From: Arenibacter troitsensis
Lineage (GTDB): Bacteria > Bacteroidota > Bacteroidia > Flavobacteriales > Flavobacteriaceae
DNA: 64,000 nucleotides
Direction: 5' to 3'
NCBI RefSeq assembly: GCF_900177645.1
Contig: NZ_FXAO01000002.1
Span: forward strand, 186,001-250,000
Positions 1-8,918 of this stretch are shown one piece after another. Position numbers and translations under genes: made by a program. Every line of letters begins with the position of its first letter. Within the stretch, counting starts at the first letter, position 1. Under the pieces are notes generated by a model. The model ran no database searches. It was given only the letters and a program-made list of their open reading frames with translations, and had not been told where the DNA came from.

Positions 1-46
1 GGGACTTTTTTGGCCAAAAAAAATAGTTGGTTATTTTTTAATTGGG

Positions 47-79
47 AGACCGCCTAAACAAAAATTGTTCTGGCGGTCT
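47..79 (+). terminator. Hairpin terminator of the upstream gene outside the window
   Basis: Eight-base arms AGACCGCC and GGCGGTCT enclose a second small stem (AACAA/TTGTT), followed by a short T-rich stretch. It lies 18 bases before the ATG of the MscS gene. It could end transcription of a gene left of the window or act as an attenuator for the MscS operon. Confidence 0.6.
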
Positions 80-97
80 TATTTAAATCCATTGCCC

Positions 98-997
98 ATG
101 AACAGTCCCTTGGACTTTATTAACGACCCTGTAGTATTACGAATTGCCAAACTTTTATTGTGGATACTGGCCATAGTAATTTTCATTGGGTTTCTTCGGA
201 GGGTCTTAAAAAAAAGAATTGATAATGTCTCCGTTAGATATAAGGCCCAAAAAGGAGTAGAGATTATTGGCTACGTACTAATTACGCTCTTGATCCTAAT
301 GGCATTTACGGTAGAAAATATAAAGGACTATACTATTATTATAGGACTATTTACTGCTGGTATAACATTTACCCTTCAAGAATTGATTCTAAGTATTGCG
401 GGATCCTTCTATATCTTTTTTGTAAAGGTCTATAAACCTGGTGATCGTATTGAAATTAACGGCATTAAAGGGGATGTCATTGATATAGATAGCATCTATA
501 CAACCTTAATGGAAATTGGGGAATGGGTGAGCAGTGACAATTATTCGGGTAGGATCGTCAAGATAAGCAACGCCTTTGTTTTTAAAGGCCCCATAAAGAA
601 CTATTCCATGGATTTCCCTTTTGTTTGGGACGAACTCAATATACTCATTACCTATGATTCTGATGTTGCCCTGGCAAAAAAACTGGTCCTGGAAAAGGCT
701 ACGGATTTCCTTTCCGAATACACTAAAAGCTCATTGGCCAAATGGGAGGAAATGGTGGAGCACTATTATATAGAAAATGCCAAAATTGCCCCTACCCTGG
801 CCATTAGTCCGACGGACAACTGGATTGCGATAAACTTAAGATATATCACGGATTATAAATTAAGGCGTATTACGAAACACGAACTGTTCGAACAGATAGT
901 ACAGGCCCTTATGGCTACGGATGACAAAGTTAAACTTGCTTCCACCACCTTGCAACTACTAAAAATACCAGAATTGGATATTCATCTAAAGCAATGA
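98..997 (+). CDS. MscS-family small-conductance mechanosensitive channel
   Basis: Inner-membrane channel expected to open on hypo-osmotic stress. The 299-residue protein has hydrophobic helices near residues 10-35 and 55-75. A third, pore-type helix follows near residues 85-120 with the family's G-x-A-G-I-T-F-T-L-Q-E pattern, and then comes the beta domain with KPGDRIEINGIKGDV. A longer reading frame starts at a TTG at 65, but that start lies inside the terminator hairpin, so the ATG at 98 is preferred. The stop is one base before the next ATG, indicating translational coupling with the nuclease-like gene. The family call is firm; the gated solute is not known. Confidence 0.88.
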   Translation: MNSPLDFINDPVVLRIAKLLLWILAIVIFIGFLRRVLKKRIDNVSVRYKAQKGVEIIGYVLITLLILMAFTVENIKDYTIIIGLFTAGITFTLQELILSIAGSFYIFFVKVYKPGDRIEINGIKGDVIDIDSIYTTLMEIGEWVSSDNYSGRIVKISNAFVFKGPIKNYSMDFPFVWDELNILITYDSDVALAKKLVLEKATDFLSEYTKSSLAKWEEMVEHYYIENAKIAPTLAISPTDNWIAINLRYITDYKLRRITKHELFEQIVQALMATDDKVKLASTTLQLLKIPELDIHLKQ

Positions 998-998
998 T

Positions 999-1844
999 AT
1001 GGAAAAGGAATTGGACATTGAAATTCTAAAATCCTCTGGGGAACGGGCCAAATTTTCTTTGGACAAACTGCGTAAATCCCTAAAACACAGTGGGGCCGAC
1101 CATAATCTAGTGGAACAGATCGTAGGACAGGTGAAGGATGAACTCTATGAGGGCATCTCTACCAATGAAATCTACAATAGGGCCTATGCCCTCCTGAAAA
1201 AGAACAAAGCGATCTTTGCGTCAAAATACAAACTAAAGAAGGCCATATACGAATTGGGACCAACTGGCTTTCCCTTTGAACGTTTTGTGGCCGCCATCCT
1301 GGAATATTCCGGCTACCACACTAGTGTAGATCAAATAATGAACGGTATCTGTGTTACCCATGAAATTGATGTAGTTGCAGAAAAAAATGGAACCGTCACT
1401 ATAATAGAATGTAAATTCCACTCAGAAGAAGGTCGTAACTGCAACGTTAAGATTCCCCTATACATCCATTCCAGATATAACGATGTAAAAGCAAATTGGG
1501 CCACCAAAAAAAACGAAAGTAGGGAACTGGATAAAGGTTGGGTAGTAACCAACACACGCTTTACCAGCGATGCCTCAACCTACGGGAAATGTGTAGGGCT
1601 GAACCTCTTAAGTTGGGACCTACCCTTAAATGATGGACTTAAAGACCGTATAGATCGTTTAGGGCTTTATCCTATTACTGTATCCACCCTACTTAGCAAT
1701 AGGGAAAAACAGTTTTTGTTGAGTAGGGATGTGGTCTTATGCAGGCAGCTTTGGAAAGATAAGTTCTTTTTGGACCATTTGGGAATCTCCAATACCAGGA
1801 AAGAAAAAATCCTGAATGAAATTAAACAACTTTGCAATCATTAG
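999..1844 (+). CDS. ATP-cone domain fused to a Mrr-like restriction endonuclease fold
   Basis: Residues 1-85 resemble the ATP-cone nucleotide-binding domain known from ribonucleotide reductases and NrdR. Residues 88-210 resemble the Mrr/PD-(D/E)xK nuclease fold: FPFERFVAAIL, then D124 in HEIDVVAEKNG, then E137 and K139 in TIIECKFH. This spacing matches the catalytic D...ExK set. The last 70 residues are helical and unrecognised. It sits one base after the MscS gene and three bases before the metallo-hydrolase gene, so the three are probably cotranscribed. No methyltransferase is nearby, so a classical restriction role is unlikely; nucleic-acid processing gated by nucleotide level is an inference. 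Confidence 0.75.
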   Translation: MEKELDIEILKSSGERAKFSLDKLRKSLKHSGADHNLVEQIVGQVKDELYEGISTNEIYNRAYALLKKNKAIFASKYKLKKAIYELGPTGFPFERFVAAILEYSGYHTSVDQIMNGICVTHEIDVVAEKNGTVTIIECKFHSEEGRNCNVKIPLYIHSRYNDVKANWATKKNESRELDKGWVVTNTRFTSDASTYGKCVGLNLLSWDLPLNDGLKDRIDRLGLYPITVSTLLSNREKQFLLSRDVVLCRQLWKDKFFLDHLGISNTRKEKILNEIKQLCNH

Positions 1845-1847
1845 ATC

Positions 1848-3224
1848 ATGAATACTATCAAAATACATTTCCTAGGTGCTTCGGGAACCGTTACAGGCTC
1901 TAAATTCTACTTGGAAACCCCTAAATTGAATCTGATGATCGATTGTGGAATGTTCCAAGGACTAAAGGAACTACGACAACAAAACTGGAATCCCTTGCCC
2001 ATAGATGTCTCTAAAATAGATTTGGTCCTATTGACCCATGGCCACCTGGACCATACAGGATACCTGCCCAGATTGTTAAAGGAAGGCTTTAAGGGAAAAA
2101 TTGTTGGCACAGCCCCCACTTTGGCGATTACTCGAATAATTCTTTTGGATAGTGCCAAGATACACGAAGAAGAAGCCGAGCAGGCCAATAAGGAAGGATA
2201 TAGCAAACATAACCCCGCACTCCCTCTTTACACGGTAAAAGACGCAGAGCGTACTATAGAATTATTCCAATCCAAGGAAAAGGACCAATGGATTAGCATT
2301 ACGGAACACATTCGCTATAAATTTAGATATAACGGTCATATCATTGGAGCTACCTTTATAGAACTGGAAATCTTCGGAAAACTGTTCGTGTTTTCGGGAG
2401 ATGTTGGCCGTTTGCAGGACAATCTATTAAAAAGCCCTGAACGTCCAAAATGGGCCGATTATCTTTTTGTGGAAAGCACCTATGGAAATAAATTACATCC
2501 TGAGGAAGACGTGGAGGGTATCCTTAGCGATCTCATAAAAACAACCATAAGGGAGAGGGGAAATCTGATCATCCCATCCTTTGCCGTGGAACGACTGCAA
2601 TCGCTAATGTATCTACTTTGGAATTTGTACAAAAAAAACAAGATTCCCAATATCCCCATTTTTATAGATAGCCCCATGGGCAATAATGTATTGTCTGTAT
2701 TTGAACAATTTCCACATTGGCATAAGCTACCTATGAACGAGTACCGTGCCATGTGCAATCATTTCAACATTATCACCTCCTATGGCGATACTTGGAAGAC
2801 CATAGACGATCCAAGGTCCAAAATTGTAATTGCCGGAAGCGGAATGGTTACGGGAGGCAGGGTCCTTACTTATTTAAAACAGCTGATAGACCTACCATCA
2901 ACGGCAATTTTATTGGTGGGTTTCCAAGCGGAAGGAACCCGTGGACGCCAACTGCTGGAAGGGGCCTATGAACTAAAACTGTTTGGAAAATATTATCCGA
3001 TAAAGGCAAAAATCCATCATTTGGAAAGCTTATCTGCACATGCCGATCAAAGCGAGTTGTTACATTGGATGGAGGATATAGAAAATATTCCCGAAACAGT
3101 CTTCCTTATCCATGGGGAATCTACTTCCCTTGATGCCTTTAGGGTAAAGATCAAGGATGTTCATGGTTGGAATGTCCAAATTCCCAAACTCAACGAAATA
3201 CAAGAAATATTTATCTCAAATTGA
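1848..3224 (+). CDS. Beta-CASP metallo-beta-lactamase-fold RNA-processing-type hydrolase
   Basis: A 458-residue cytoplasmic enzyme of the MBL-fold family with RNA-specificity (beta-CASP and RMMBL) domains, a group that includes RNA endo- and exonucleases. The zinc motif THGHLDHTGYLP is at residues 63-74 (H64, H66, D68, H69). Other family motifs are visible: FSGDVGR, ESTYG, the beta-CASP block IIPSFAVERLQ, AGSGMVTGGR, and the C-terminal LSAHADQSELL with VFLIHGE. No signal peptide. It follows the ATP-cone nuclease by three bases, which hints that both act on nucleic acid. Bacterial paralogues of this type mostly lack an assigned substrate. Confidence 0.88.
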   Translation: MNTIKIHFLGASGTVTGSKFYLETPKLNLMIDCGMFQGLKELRQQNWNPLPIDVSKIDLVLLTHGHLDHTGYLPRLLKEGFKGKIVGTAPTLAITRIILLDSAKIHEEEAEQANKEGYSKHNPALPLYTVKDAERTIELFQSKEKDQWISITEHIRYKFRYNGHIIGATFIELEIFGKLFVFSGDVGRLQDNLLKSPERPKWADYLFVESTYGNKLHPEEDVEGILSDLIKTTIRERGNLIIPSFAVERLQSLMYLLWNLYKKNKIPNIPIFIDSPMGNNVLSVFEQFPHWHKLPMNEYRAMCNHFNIITSYGDTWKTIDDPRSKIVIAGSGMVTGGRVLTYLKQLIDLPSTAILLVGFQAEGTRGRQLLEGAYELKLFGKYYPIKAKIHHLESLSAHADQSELLHWMEDIENIPETVFLIHGESTSLDAFRVKIKDVHGWNVQIPKLNEIQEIFISN

Positions 3225-3285
3225 GATGACAAATCTCATTGCGAAGGTTTTTAAAAGTTCTTAACTTTATCCAAGATCCAAAAAA

Positions 3286-3714
3286 ATGGAAAAGAAAAAT
3301 ACGGCCACAGATAACGGGAGGCAAGTTGCCCTGATGCACTGGAAAATCCAACAATGGAAATTAAGGTTTCAATTAATGGATGATGAAATTGTTTTTATAA
3401 AACGTTTATTGGATTCCAATGCTTTTAAGCCCAACATCCCTAACCTATTTGAACGCCTACAGGATTACAAATCCCGCTTGCAGGATATTGAAAATAGAAA
3501 TGCGGCCGTAAGATCACAAATTTCATTGCACGAAAACAGTTTAGGCAGCGATCTGGATATAGCCGATAACTCCATTAGTGCTGCGGACGTTAAAAAGAAT
3601 GATAGTCTTCAATTGGAGGTCGATGAATGTCAGGGGGATTACCAAAATTTGAAAAGCGAAATTTTCAATTATACGGGGAACATTCTTATTATGAACAAAC
3701 CTGAAGTGAAATAA
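3286..3714 (+). CDS. Hypothetical coiled-coil protein, 142 residues
   Basis: Not recognised. The protein is hydrophilic, without signal peptide or membrane segment. It has helical, heptad-like stretches around residues 15-75 and 100-125, suggesting a coiled-coil oligomer. It follows the metallo-hydrolase gene by 61 bases on the same strand and could belong to that operon. The ATG start and codon use look normal for the neighbourhood. Confidence 0.6.
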   Translation: MEKKNTATDNGRQVALMHWKIQQWKLRFQLMDDEIVFIKRLLDSNAFKPNIPNLFERLQDYKSRLQDIENRNAAVRSQISLHENSLGSDLDIADNSISAADVKKNDSLQLEVDECQGDYQNLKSEIFNYTGNILIMNKPEVK

Positions 3715-3758
3715 TGGTTTAACTGACCAACGTCATATTATTTCATAAGCACAACCGC

Positions 3759-3766
3759 TACCTTTG
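3759..3766 (+). promoter_or_regulatory. Bacteroidota -7 promoter element TACCTTTG
   Basis: Matches TAnnTTTG and lies 47 bases before the ATG of the lipoprotein gene. No clear -33 TTG is seen at the usual spacing. Confidence 0.45.
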
Positions 3767-3812
3767 CAACTATTCCTGAAATAAAAAAACCATTATTACA
3801 AAGGCTTATACC

Positions 3813-4469
3813 ATGAAAAAAGTATTACTTCTATTCTCAATTTTACTAACGGCATGCTCTTCCACAAGTTTGGTTGAAAACTGGAAAAATCCGGACACCG
3901 TACTGTTCCATGCCAATAAAGTGTTGATAGTAGGAATGGCATCAGACCAGGAAGCCAGGACAGATTTTGAAACCAACATGCAAAAGGAATTTAGTAAACG
4001 AAATATTGAAGCCATGCGAAGCCTTGATGTTTTTGATGTTTCCTTTACCGATACCCGTAAGACCGAGAAAGAACTGGATGATGTGGAACAAAGCCTATTG
4101 GACAAGGATTTTGATGCCATACTATTTACAAAAGTTGTTGGTTCGGAGGATAAGGAAAGTTTTTTGAAATCCATTTCCAGGTGGAACAATTACCAAGGAA
4201 GATTTAATGACGATTATCTAAGTCACCAAGAAATCTATTACGACCAAGGATATTATGATAAATTTACGGTATACCATGCAGAGACTACACTTTACTGTAT
4301 TTGTGAAGGCAAGGAAAGGTCAATGATTTGGAGAGGAAGTATAGACATCTCCGACCCCAAAAACATACAAAAAACCATTAAAGATTACATAAAACTCGTT
4401 GTAACGGCCATGGAAGACCAAGATCTAATTTTTATCAAAGAAGGAAAAAATGAAATTACTGGTCTATAG
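3813..4469 (+). CDS. Hypothetical lipoprotein, 218 residues
   Basis: The signal peptide ends in the lipobox LLTAC with the lipidated cysteine at residue 15, so the mature protein is membrane-anchored on the periplasmic or outer-membrane side. The rest is soluble, with a possible alpha/beta pattern (VLIVGMASDQEARTDFE, then DFDAILFTKVVG) that recalls small DUF4136-like lipoproteins, but I cannot assign a family. A promoter-like element stands just upstream. Its last 20 bases overlap the start of the 2-hydroxyacid dehydrogenase gene in another frame, so the two are probably cotranscribed. Confidence 0.7.
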   Translation: MKKVLLLFSILLTACSSTSLVENWKNPDTVLFHANKVLIVGMASDQEARTDFETNMQKEFSKRNIEAMRSLDVFDVSFTDTRKTEKELDDVEQSLLDKDFDAILFTKVVGSEDKESFLKSISRWNNYQGRFNDDYLSHQEIYYDQGYYDKFTVYHAETTLYCICEGKERSMIWRGSIDISDPKNIQKTIKDYIKLVVTAMEDQDLIFIKEGKNEITGL

Positions 4470-5442
4470 TGCTAAAGATTTTGAAATACCTTTTTTAAAT
4501 GATGCCAATAACAAGATTCATAAGGTAAGTTATACAAAAGATGCCTTAAATTCCGAGACGGCCATCCAAGCGGTAGGGTATATGGCAGTTTCCATATTCT
4601 CCGGTGATGATGCCTCGTCTTTAGTGTTGGAAAAATTATCGGATCTGGGAGTTCGATATATTAGTTTGCGATCGGCCGGGTATAACAACGTACACCTAAA
4701 AACAGCACAAAAATTTGGGCTTAAGGTAGCCAATGTTCCGGAGTATTCCCCCTACTCCATTGCCGAACATGCAGTAGCCCTTTTGCAGGCACTAAACCGG
4801 AAGATTATTTTGGCCAATAGGCAGGTACACTCCTATAATTTCCTCCAAAACAACCTGATGGGTTTCGATTTGAACGGAAAGACTGTAGGCATTGTCGGAA
4901 CTGGGAAAATTGGCAGTGTAATGGCCAAGATTATGAACGGTTTTGGTTGCAAGATATTGGCGAACGACCTTAAACCTGATTATAGACTAGTTCAATTATA
5001 CGATCTTACCTACACTTCCTTGGACGAGATTTGCAAACAATCGGATATCATAAGCCTACACATACCACTCACACAAGAGAACTACTATTTGATAGATAAA
5101 CAAAAACTAGCCCTAATGAAACAGGAGGTCGTTTTGATAAATACGGCAAGAGGGGCCTTGGTGGAAACTAAAGAATTGATAAATGCATTGGAAAAAAACG
5201 CCATTGGTGGCTACTGCACTGATGTTTATGAAAAGGAAATAGGATCGTTCTTTAAGGACAATTCTACAGCAGGAATCAAAGACCGTCTATTAATAAAGTT
5301 ATTATCCTTTCCCAATGTACTGCTTACCCCCCACCAAGGTTTTATAACCAAGGAGGCGTTGACCAATATTGCCGAGGTTACTTTTGAAAATCTAAATAGT
5401 TGGGAAGAAGGTAAATCGTCCAAGAACGAACTGAGGTCTTGA
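4450..5442 (+). CDS. D-2-hydroxyacid dehydrogenase (D-lactate dehydrogenase type)
   Basis: NAD-dependent cytoplasmic enzyme of 330 residues that would interconvert a 2-oxoacid and a D-2-hydroxyacid; the best match in type is fermentative D-lactate dehydrogenase. The Rossmann motif VGIVGTGKIG is near residue 150. The catalytic arginine is in INTARGALVET, the acidic residue in DVYEKE, and the histidine in LTPHQGF. The start overlaps the preceding lipoprotein gene by 20 bases. It might reduce pyruvate or oxidise the D-lactate released by MurQ elsewhere in this window, but that link is only inference. Confidence 0.85.
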   Translation: MKLLVYSAKDFEIPFLNDANNKIHKVSYTKDALNSETAIQAVGYMAVSIFSGDDASSLVLEKLSDLGVRYISLRSAGYNNVHLKTAQKFGLKVANVPEYSPYSIAEHAVALLQALNRKIILANRQVHSYNFLQNNLMGFDLNGKTVGIVGTGKIGSVMAKIMNGFGCKILANDLKPDYRLVQLYDLTYTSLDEICKQSDIISLHIPLTQENYYLIDKQKLALMKQEVVLINTARGALVETKELINALEKNAIGGYCTDVYEKEIGSFFKDNSTAGIKDRLLIKLLSFPNVLLTPHQGFITKEALTNIAEVTFENLNSWEEGKSSKNELRS

Positions 5443-5452
5443 AACGATCAAT

Positions 5453-6901
5453 TCATAGCAAAGGACTAAATAGTTTTCCGAAACCTTCTTTAAGCCTTTC
5501 CCCCCAAGATCTTTTTATATGATCTTCATAGGTCAGCATTCTGCTAGAATAGGCATCCTTAAGAAAATCTTCCTTCAACAACTGTGCAAATGCGGCATCA
5601 TAAACAATGGCATTTACTTCATAATTCTGTTCAAAACTCCTATCATCCAAATTGGCCGTACCTATGGTAGCAATGCTATCATCACTAACCATGATCTTAC
5701 TGTGTAAAAATCCGTCTGGAAATAAATAGATCTTGATCCCGGATTTAAGAAGGGGTTCAAAATAAGACCGTACACTCCAACTTACTATTTTATTGTCCCC
5801 ATTTTCCGAAACCATCAAACGCACGTCCACACCTCCCAGGGCAGCGGTCTGAAGGGCCTCCATTAATGCCTGTCCGGGAATAACATAGGGATTGGTAATA
5901 AAGAGATAATTTTTGGCCTTATTAATTATTGTAAAATAAGTTTGTTCCAACGAAGGAAAATCATCATCCGGTCCGCCGGAGACAATTTGGACGAGTTTAC
6001 CTTTATTTTTTTCAATGGCTGCTTTTTCCATATCCAAGGGCAGGACAGGAATCGTCTTTTGACAAACCAAATACCAATCCATTGCAAAAACAAAATCCAA
6101 ATGACTGGCGGCATTGCCCTCCAATCTTAAGTGCATATCGTGCCAATTGCCCAGTTCCACATCGCCCTTCAAGTATTTATCCGATACGTTTATGCCTCCG
6201 GTAAATGCCACCTTGCCATCTACTACAATAATCTTTCTATGATTTCTATAATTCAGGGAAGAAAAAAAACGCCCAAATTTGAACGGCAGAAAGGGATATA
6301 CCTCAACACCAATAGCCGCTAATTTTTTTAAATAAGCCTTACTTAATGTAAAACTGCCTATACCGTCGTAAATCATTTTCACCTGTACCCCTTCCATAAT
6401 TTTACGTTCAAAAAGCTGTAATAGCTTTTGTGCAAGTTCCCCTTCTTCAAAAATGTAGTATTGTAAATGTATTCTGTGTTGGGCACTTTCAAGGGCCTCA
6501 AAAATGGATTCGAAGGTCGTTTTTCCATCTTTTAGCAGTCGGAGTTCATTATTGTCCGTGGGAGGGAAATGTGAATTTCGGTAGACCAAGGTCATAAGTT
6601 TTTGGTACTTCCCACTCATAGAAGTCATGTGCTCCATTAAGGGCTCCGGCAAATTTAAAAAAGCCTTCTTTTTTAATTTCAACAACTTATTTTTTCTCCT
6701 ATTTCTTCCCAGAAGTAGATAAAGGAACATTCCGCCCACCGGTATGGTAAAAATAGCCAGAAGCCAAGCCAAACTTTTTGAAGGTTTGGCACCGTGCAAA
6801 AGAATACTTATGATGATGGCTAGGGCAATAAGTACATAAAGACTAAGAAAAATGGCATTCCACATGTGTTCTTTATAATTAATTGACTGGGATAAGTGCA
6901 A
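5453..6901 (-). CDS. cls: Cardiolipin synthase, phospholipase D family
   Basis: Membrane enzyme that condenses phosphatidylglycerol to cardiolipin. The 482-residue protein has two N-terminal transmembrane helices (about residues 14-34 and 40-62) followed by two phospholipase D domains. HKD motifs are seen in NHRKIIVVDGK near residue 220 and LHSKIMVSDD near residue 399, each followed by the family's G-x-x-N motif (GGINVSDKY, GTANLDDRSFEQN). Length and layout are those of bacterial ClsA-type enzymes. It is convergent with the dehydrogenase gene, with ten bases between the stops. Confidence 0.9.
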   Translation of the reverse strand: MHLSQSINYKEHMWNAIFLSLYVLIALAIIISILLHGAKPSKSLAWLLAIFTIPVGGMFLYLLLGRNRRKNKLLKLKKKAFLNLPEPLMEHMTSMSGKYQKLMTLVYRNSHFPPTDNNELRLLKDGKTTFESIFEALESAQHRIHLQYYIFEEGELAQKLLQLFERKIMEGVQVKMIYDGIGSFTLSKAYLKKLAAIGVEVYPFLPFKFGRFFSSLNYRNHRKIIVVDGKVAFTGGINVSDKYLKGDVELGNWHDMHLRLEGNAASHLDFVFAMDWYLVCQKTIPVLPLDMEKAAIEKNKGKLVQIVSGGPDDDFPSLEQTYFTIINKAKNYLFITNPYVIPGQALMEALQTAALGGVDVRLMVSENGDNKIVSWSVRSYFEPLLKSGIKIYLFPDGFLHSKIMVSDDSIATIGTANLDDRSFEQNYEVNAIVYDAAFAQLLKEDFLKDAYSSRMLTYEDHIKRSWGERLKEGFGKLFSPLL

Positions 6902-7003
6902 TTAACAAAGTTCGGAAATTGTGGTGTTTAATATATGATAATTATCAGCTTATGATAGCATAGAGTCATTAACACCTAACCCTTAAAGTATAGCATAACG
7001 AAT

Positions 7004-7045
7004 ATAAAACCCTCAAAACAGAATATTCTGTTTTGAGGGTTTTAT
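7004..7045. terminator. Perfect palindromic terminator
   Basis: A 42-base perfect palindrome with 21-base arms (stem core CCCTCAAAACAGAAT) flanked by A- and T-rich runs. It can end transcription of the minus-strand gene at 7126-7677. It sits upstream of the cls start and so insulates cls. Confidence 0.8.
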
Positions 7046-7125
7046 ACAGTTTATATAATATTTTTTCCCGTAATTGTGAAAACTAGTTATATGCCCGAAT
7101 CTACGGAATTTTTGTATGACTTAAC

Positions 7126-7677
7126 CTATGAATGGGCCAGTTTGCCTGTGAGTATGCCCGGGCCTTTAAAAAATTGTGCAATTGACCTGAAAAGTCCCAT
7201 TGATTTATAAGGCACAAAATCAAACCGAAGAATAGTTTCCGGAGATTCCCCACCTGCAATGGTTAGTCCGTTAATTATCTCGAAGTCCAGAAACTTAATT
7301 CCGTCCGCACGTTCTTGATATCTATCACTATAAGTTATTTTACTTCCGGATTTGGCAAGATAAAATCTAAAGGTTCTATAAGAACCTGTTTCCAAGTTAA
7401 GAACGCTTTTGGATTTTAGAAAAAGTCCTGTATGCATACCTTTGATAGGTATGGCAGCCTGACCTTGGAAGTCTGTAATAAAATGCTCTTGCCCCTTTGT
7501 GTCAATAGCAGAAAACTTAGTAATGTTCAAATCCATTTCGGACACTTTCATATCAGTGGCGTAACCGTTCCTAAGCACCAAATCCTTTATACATTTTCCA
7601 TCTGAATCCAATAGATACCTATCGGAAAGCAGTGGTACCACTTGCCAAGTCTTGGGATAAAAATTCATTTTTTTCAT
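7126..7677 (-). CDS. Hypothetical protein, about 183 residues
   Basis: Not recognised. The open frame extends to an ATG at 7722, but the first 15 residues there (MYVYKFVSVFFNYFV) are atypical. The in-frame ATG at 7677 (MKKMNFYPKTW) seems a more likely start. The protein is soluble, mostly beta-strand in pattern, with no clear signal peptide in the shorter form and no catalytic motif. A strong terminator follows it. Start choice is uncertain. Confidence 0.55.
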   Translation of the reverse strand: MKKMNFYPKTWQVVPLLSDRYLLDSDGKCIKDLVLRNGYATDMKVSEMDLNITKFSAIDTKGQEHFITDFQGQAAIPIKGMHTGLFLKSKSVLNLETGSYRTFRFYLAKSGSKITYSDRYQERADGIKFLDFEIINGLTIAGGESPETILRFDFVPYKSMGLFRSIAQFFKGPGILTGKLAHS

Positions 7678-7722
7678 AACGAAGTAATTAAAGAATACGC
7701 TTACAAATTTATAGACATACAC

Positions 7723-8117
7723 TTCCTCATGAAACAGCTGGATTTTCCAATTTATATGCTATTTTAACCACCTGTTAAATAATATTCTTAAAGCAATGTT
7801 AATATTTAGCACACTTGGACCAATACCGACAATTAGTACGTTAGAAGCTCCTAAAATTGTTGCGATATCCAAGAGGTTAAGCTGTAGGAAACAATAATTG
7901 TAATTGCAATTAATCCGGAATTCGCTATTGGGATAAAATTGATTTTCTAAAGCCTTTATTGGGTAGTATGATTGAAGCTATCTTCAAAAAAAGGGAGTTC
8001 GGTTTTATTTCGATACTAGGTGCATTGAATGATCGTCATACAGGGTATAAACCTAATTACAATAGTGTTTGGGCTGGCATTATGACATCTTGGGTGCAAC
8101 CCTAATCCGCCTAACTT
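7723..8117. other. Intergenic region with a short protein-like open frame
   Basis: 395 bases without a recognised gene. A plus-strand frame at 7968-8105 (45 codons, from MIEAIFKKREFG to IMTSWVQP) reads like real protein but matches nothing I know. It may be a tiny gene or the remnant of a lost one. Nothing else is evident. Confidence 0.3.
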
Positions 8118-8663
8118 CTAAAAGGTAATATTTACGAACGGCAGTATGGGACTGGTATATACGCTTTCATCTTCCTTATACAACAAGTTGTACTTAGCCC
8201 CTACCGATATTTTTTCGTTTATATTCCATCCTAAACCTACGAAGAGTGCAGTGTCCCAATAATCATCCGTAACTTTTCCCGTAGGGGTCTCGGTTTTGGT
8301 ATTCACCTTCAGCTGGGCAAATTCCAATAAGGTGGTCAGTTGCCTTATAGGCCTATATTGGGTTATGATGTTCGCTCCAAAAGTAGTGGTATTCTGCAAA
8401 TCCTTGATAGAGGTATAACTGCCCTGTATTCCCCCACCTAGACTCACTTTATTACTTACTTCATACATTAAATTGGGAGCTAAACTAATATTGGTACCTC
8501 CAACAAAACTCAATCCAAACCCAAAACCAAATTTTAATCTATTTTCTGTTTTGGAGGTACTATCCACTACCGCGATATCTGTAGTCTGGCAAAATAAATG
8601 TTCACTGTATAGGAACACTACAAGAACAGTGTTCATGGTTAAAAGGAATCTATTCAATTTCAT
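8118..8663 (-). CDS. Outer-membrane beta-barrel protein, 181 residues
   Basis: The N-terminal signal peptide is cleaved after about residue 26 (SEHLFCQ). The rest alternates polar and hydrophobic residues in at least six strands (FGFGFGLSFVGG, SLGGGIQGSYTS, ALFVGLGWNI, ISVGAKYNLLY) and ends in an aromatic residue (FVNITF), as expected for a barrel handled by the BAM complex. Family-level function is unknown. No obvious partner gene; it stands alone on the minus strand, divergent from the phosphatase gene. Confidence 0.7.
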   Translation of the reverse strand: MKLNRFLLTMNTVLVVFLYSEHLFCQTTDIAVVDSTSKTENRLKFGFGFGLSFVGGTNISLAPNLMYEVSNKVSLGGGIQGSYTSIKDLQNTTTFGANIITQYRPIRQLTTLLEFAQLKVNTKTETPTGKVTDDYWDTALFVGLGWNINEKISVGAKYNLLYKEDESVYTSPILPFVNITF

Positions 8664-8888
8664 ATTGGAGCTGTTAATGGTTGGTTCTATTTATAAGCTA
8701 AGTTTAGATTATTCAAGATATGGCTTTTTTTAACAGTATTCAATAATTATTTTGCTGCAAGGAACAATCAGGCTGAACCCCTTACTATTAAATCTGGAGT
8801 CTTGGCCATATATAAACCAAGGGAAGGAGCATCTTACATCCACAAAAGGGGAAGTGCTTATATACTATTAGGGTTTTAATAAATGGCA

Positions 8889-8896
8889 TATATTTG
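8889..8896 (+). promoter_or_regulatory. -7 promoter element TATATTTG of the phosphatase gene
   Basis: Fits TAnnTTTG. Transcription would begin around 8900-8903. An ATG at 8904 would then be leaderless, whereas the ATG at 8919 has a short leader and starts a more typical signal peptide. The element therefore bears on the choice of start. Confidence 0.45.
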
Positions 8897-8918
8897 ATTT
8901 AGAATGTTATTTAAAATG

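Noticed and set aside
999-1844. Type II or type IV restriction system
   Set aside because: No methyltransferase, no specificity subunit and an N-terminal ATP-cone. A restriction role is possible but unsupported.
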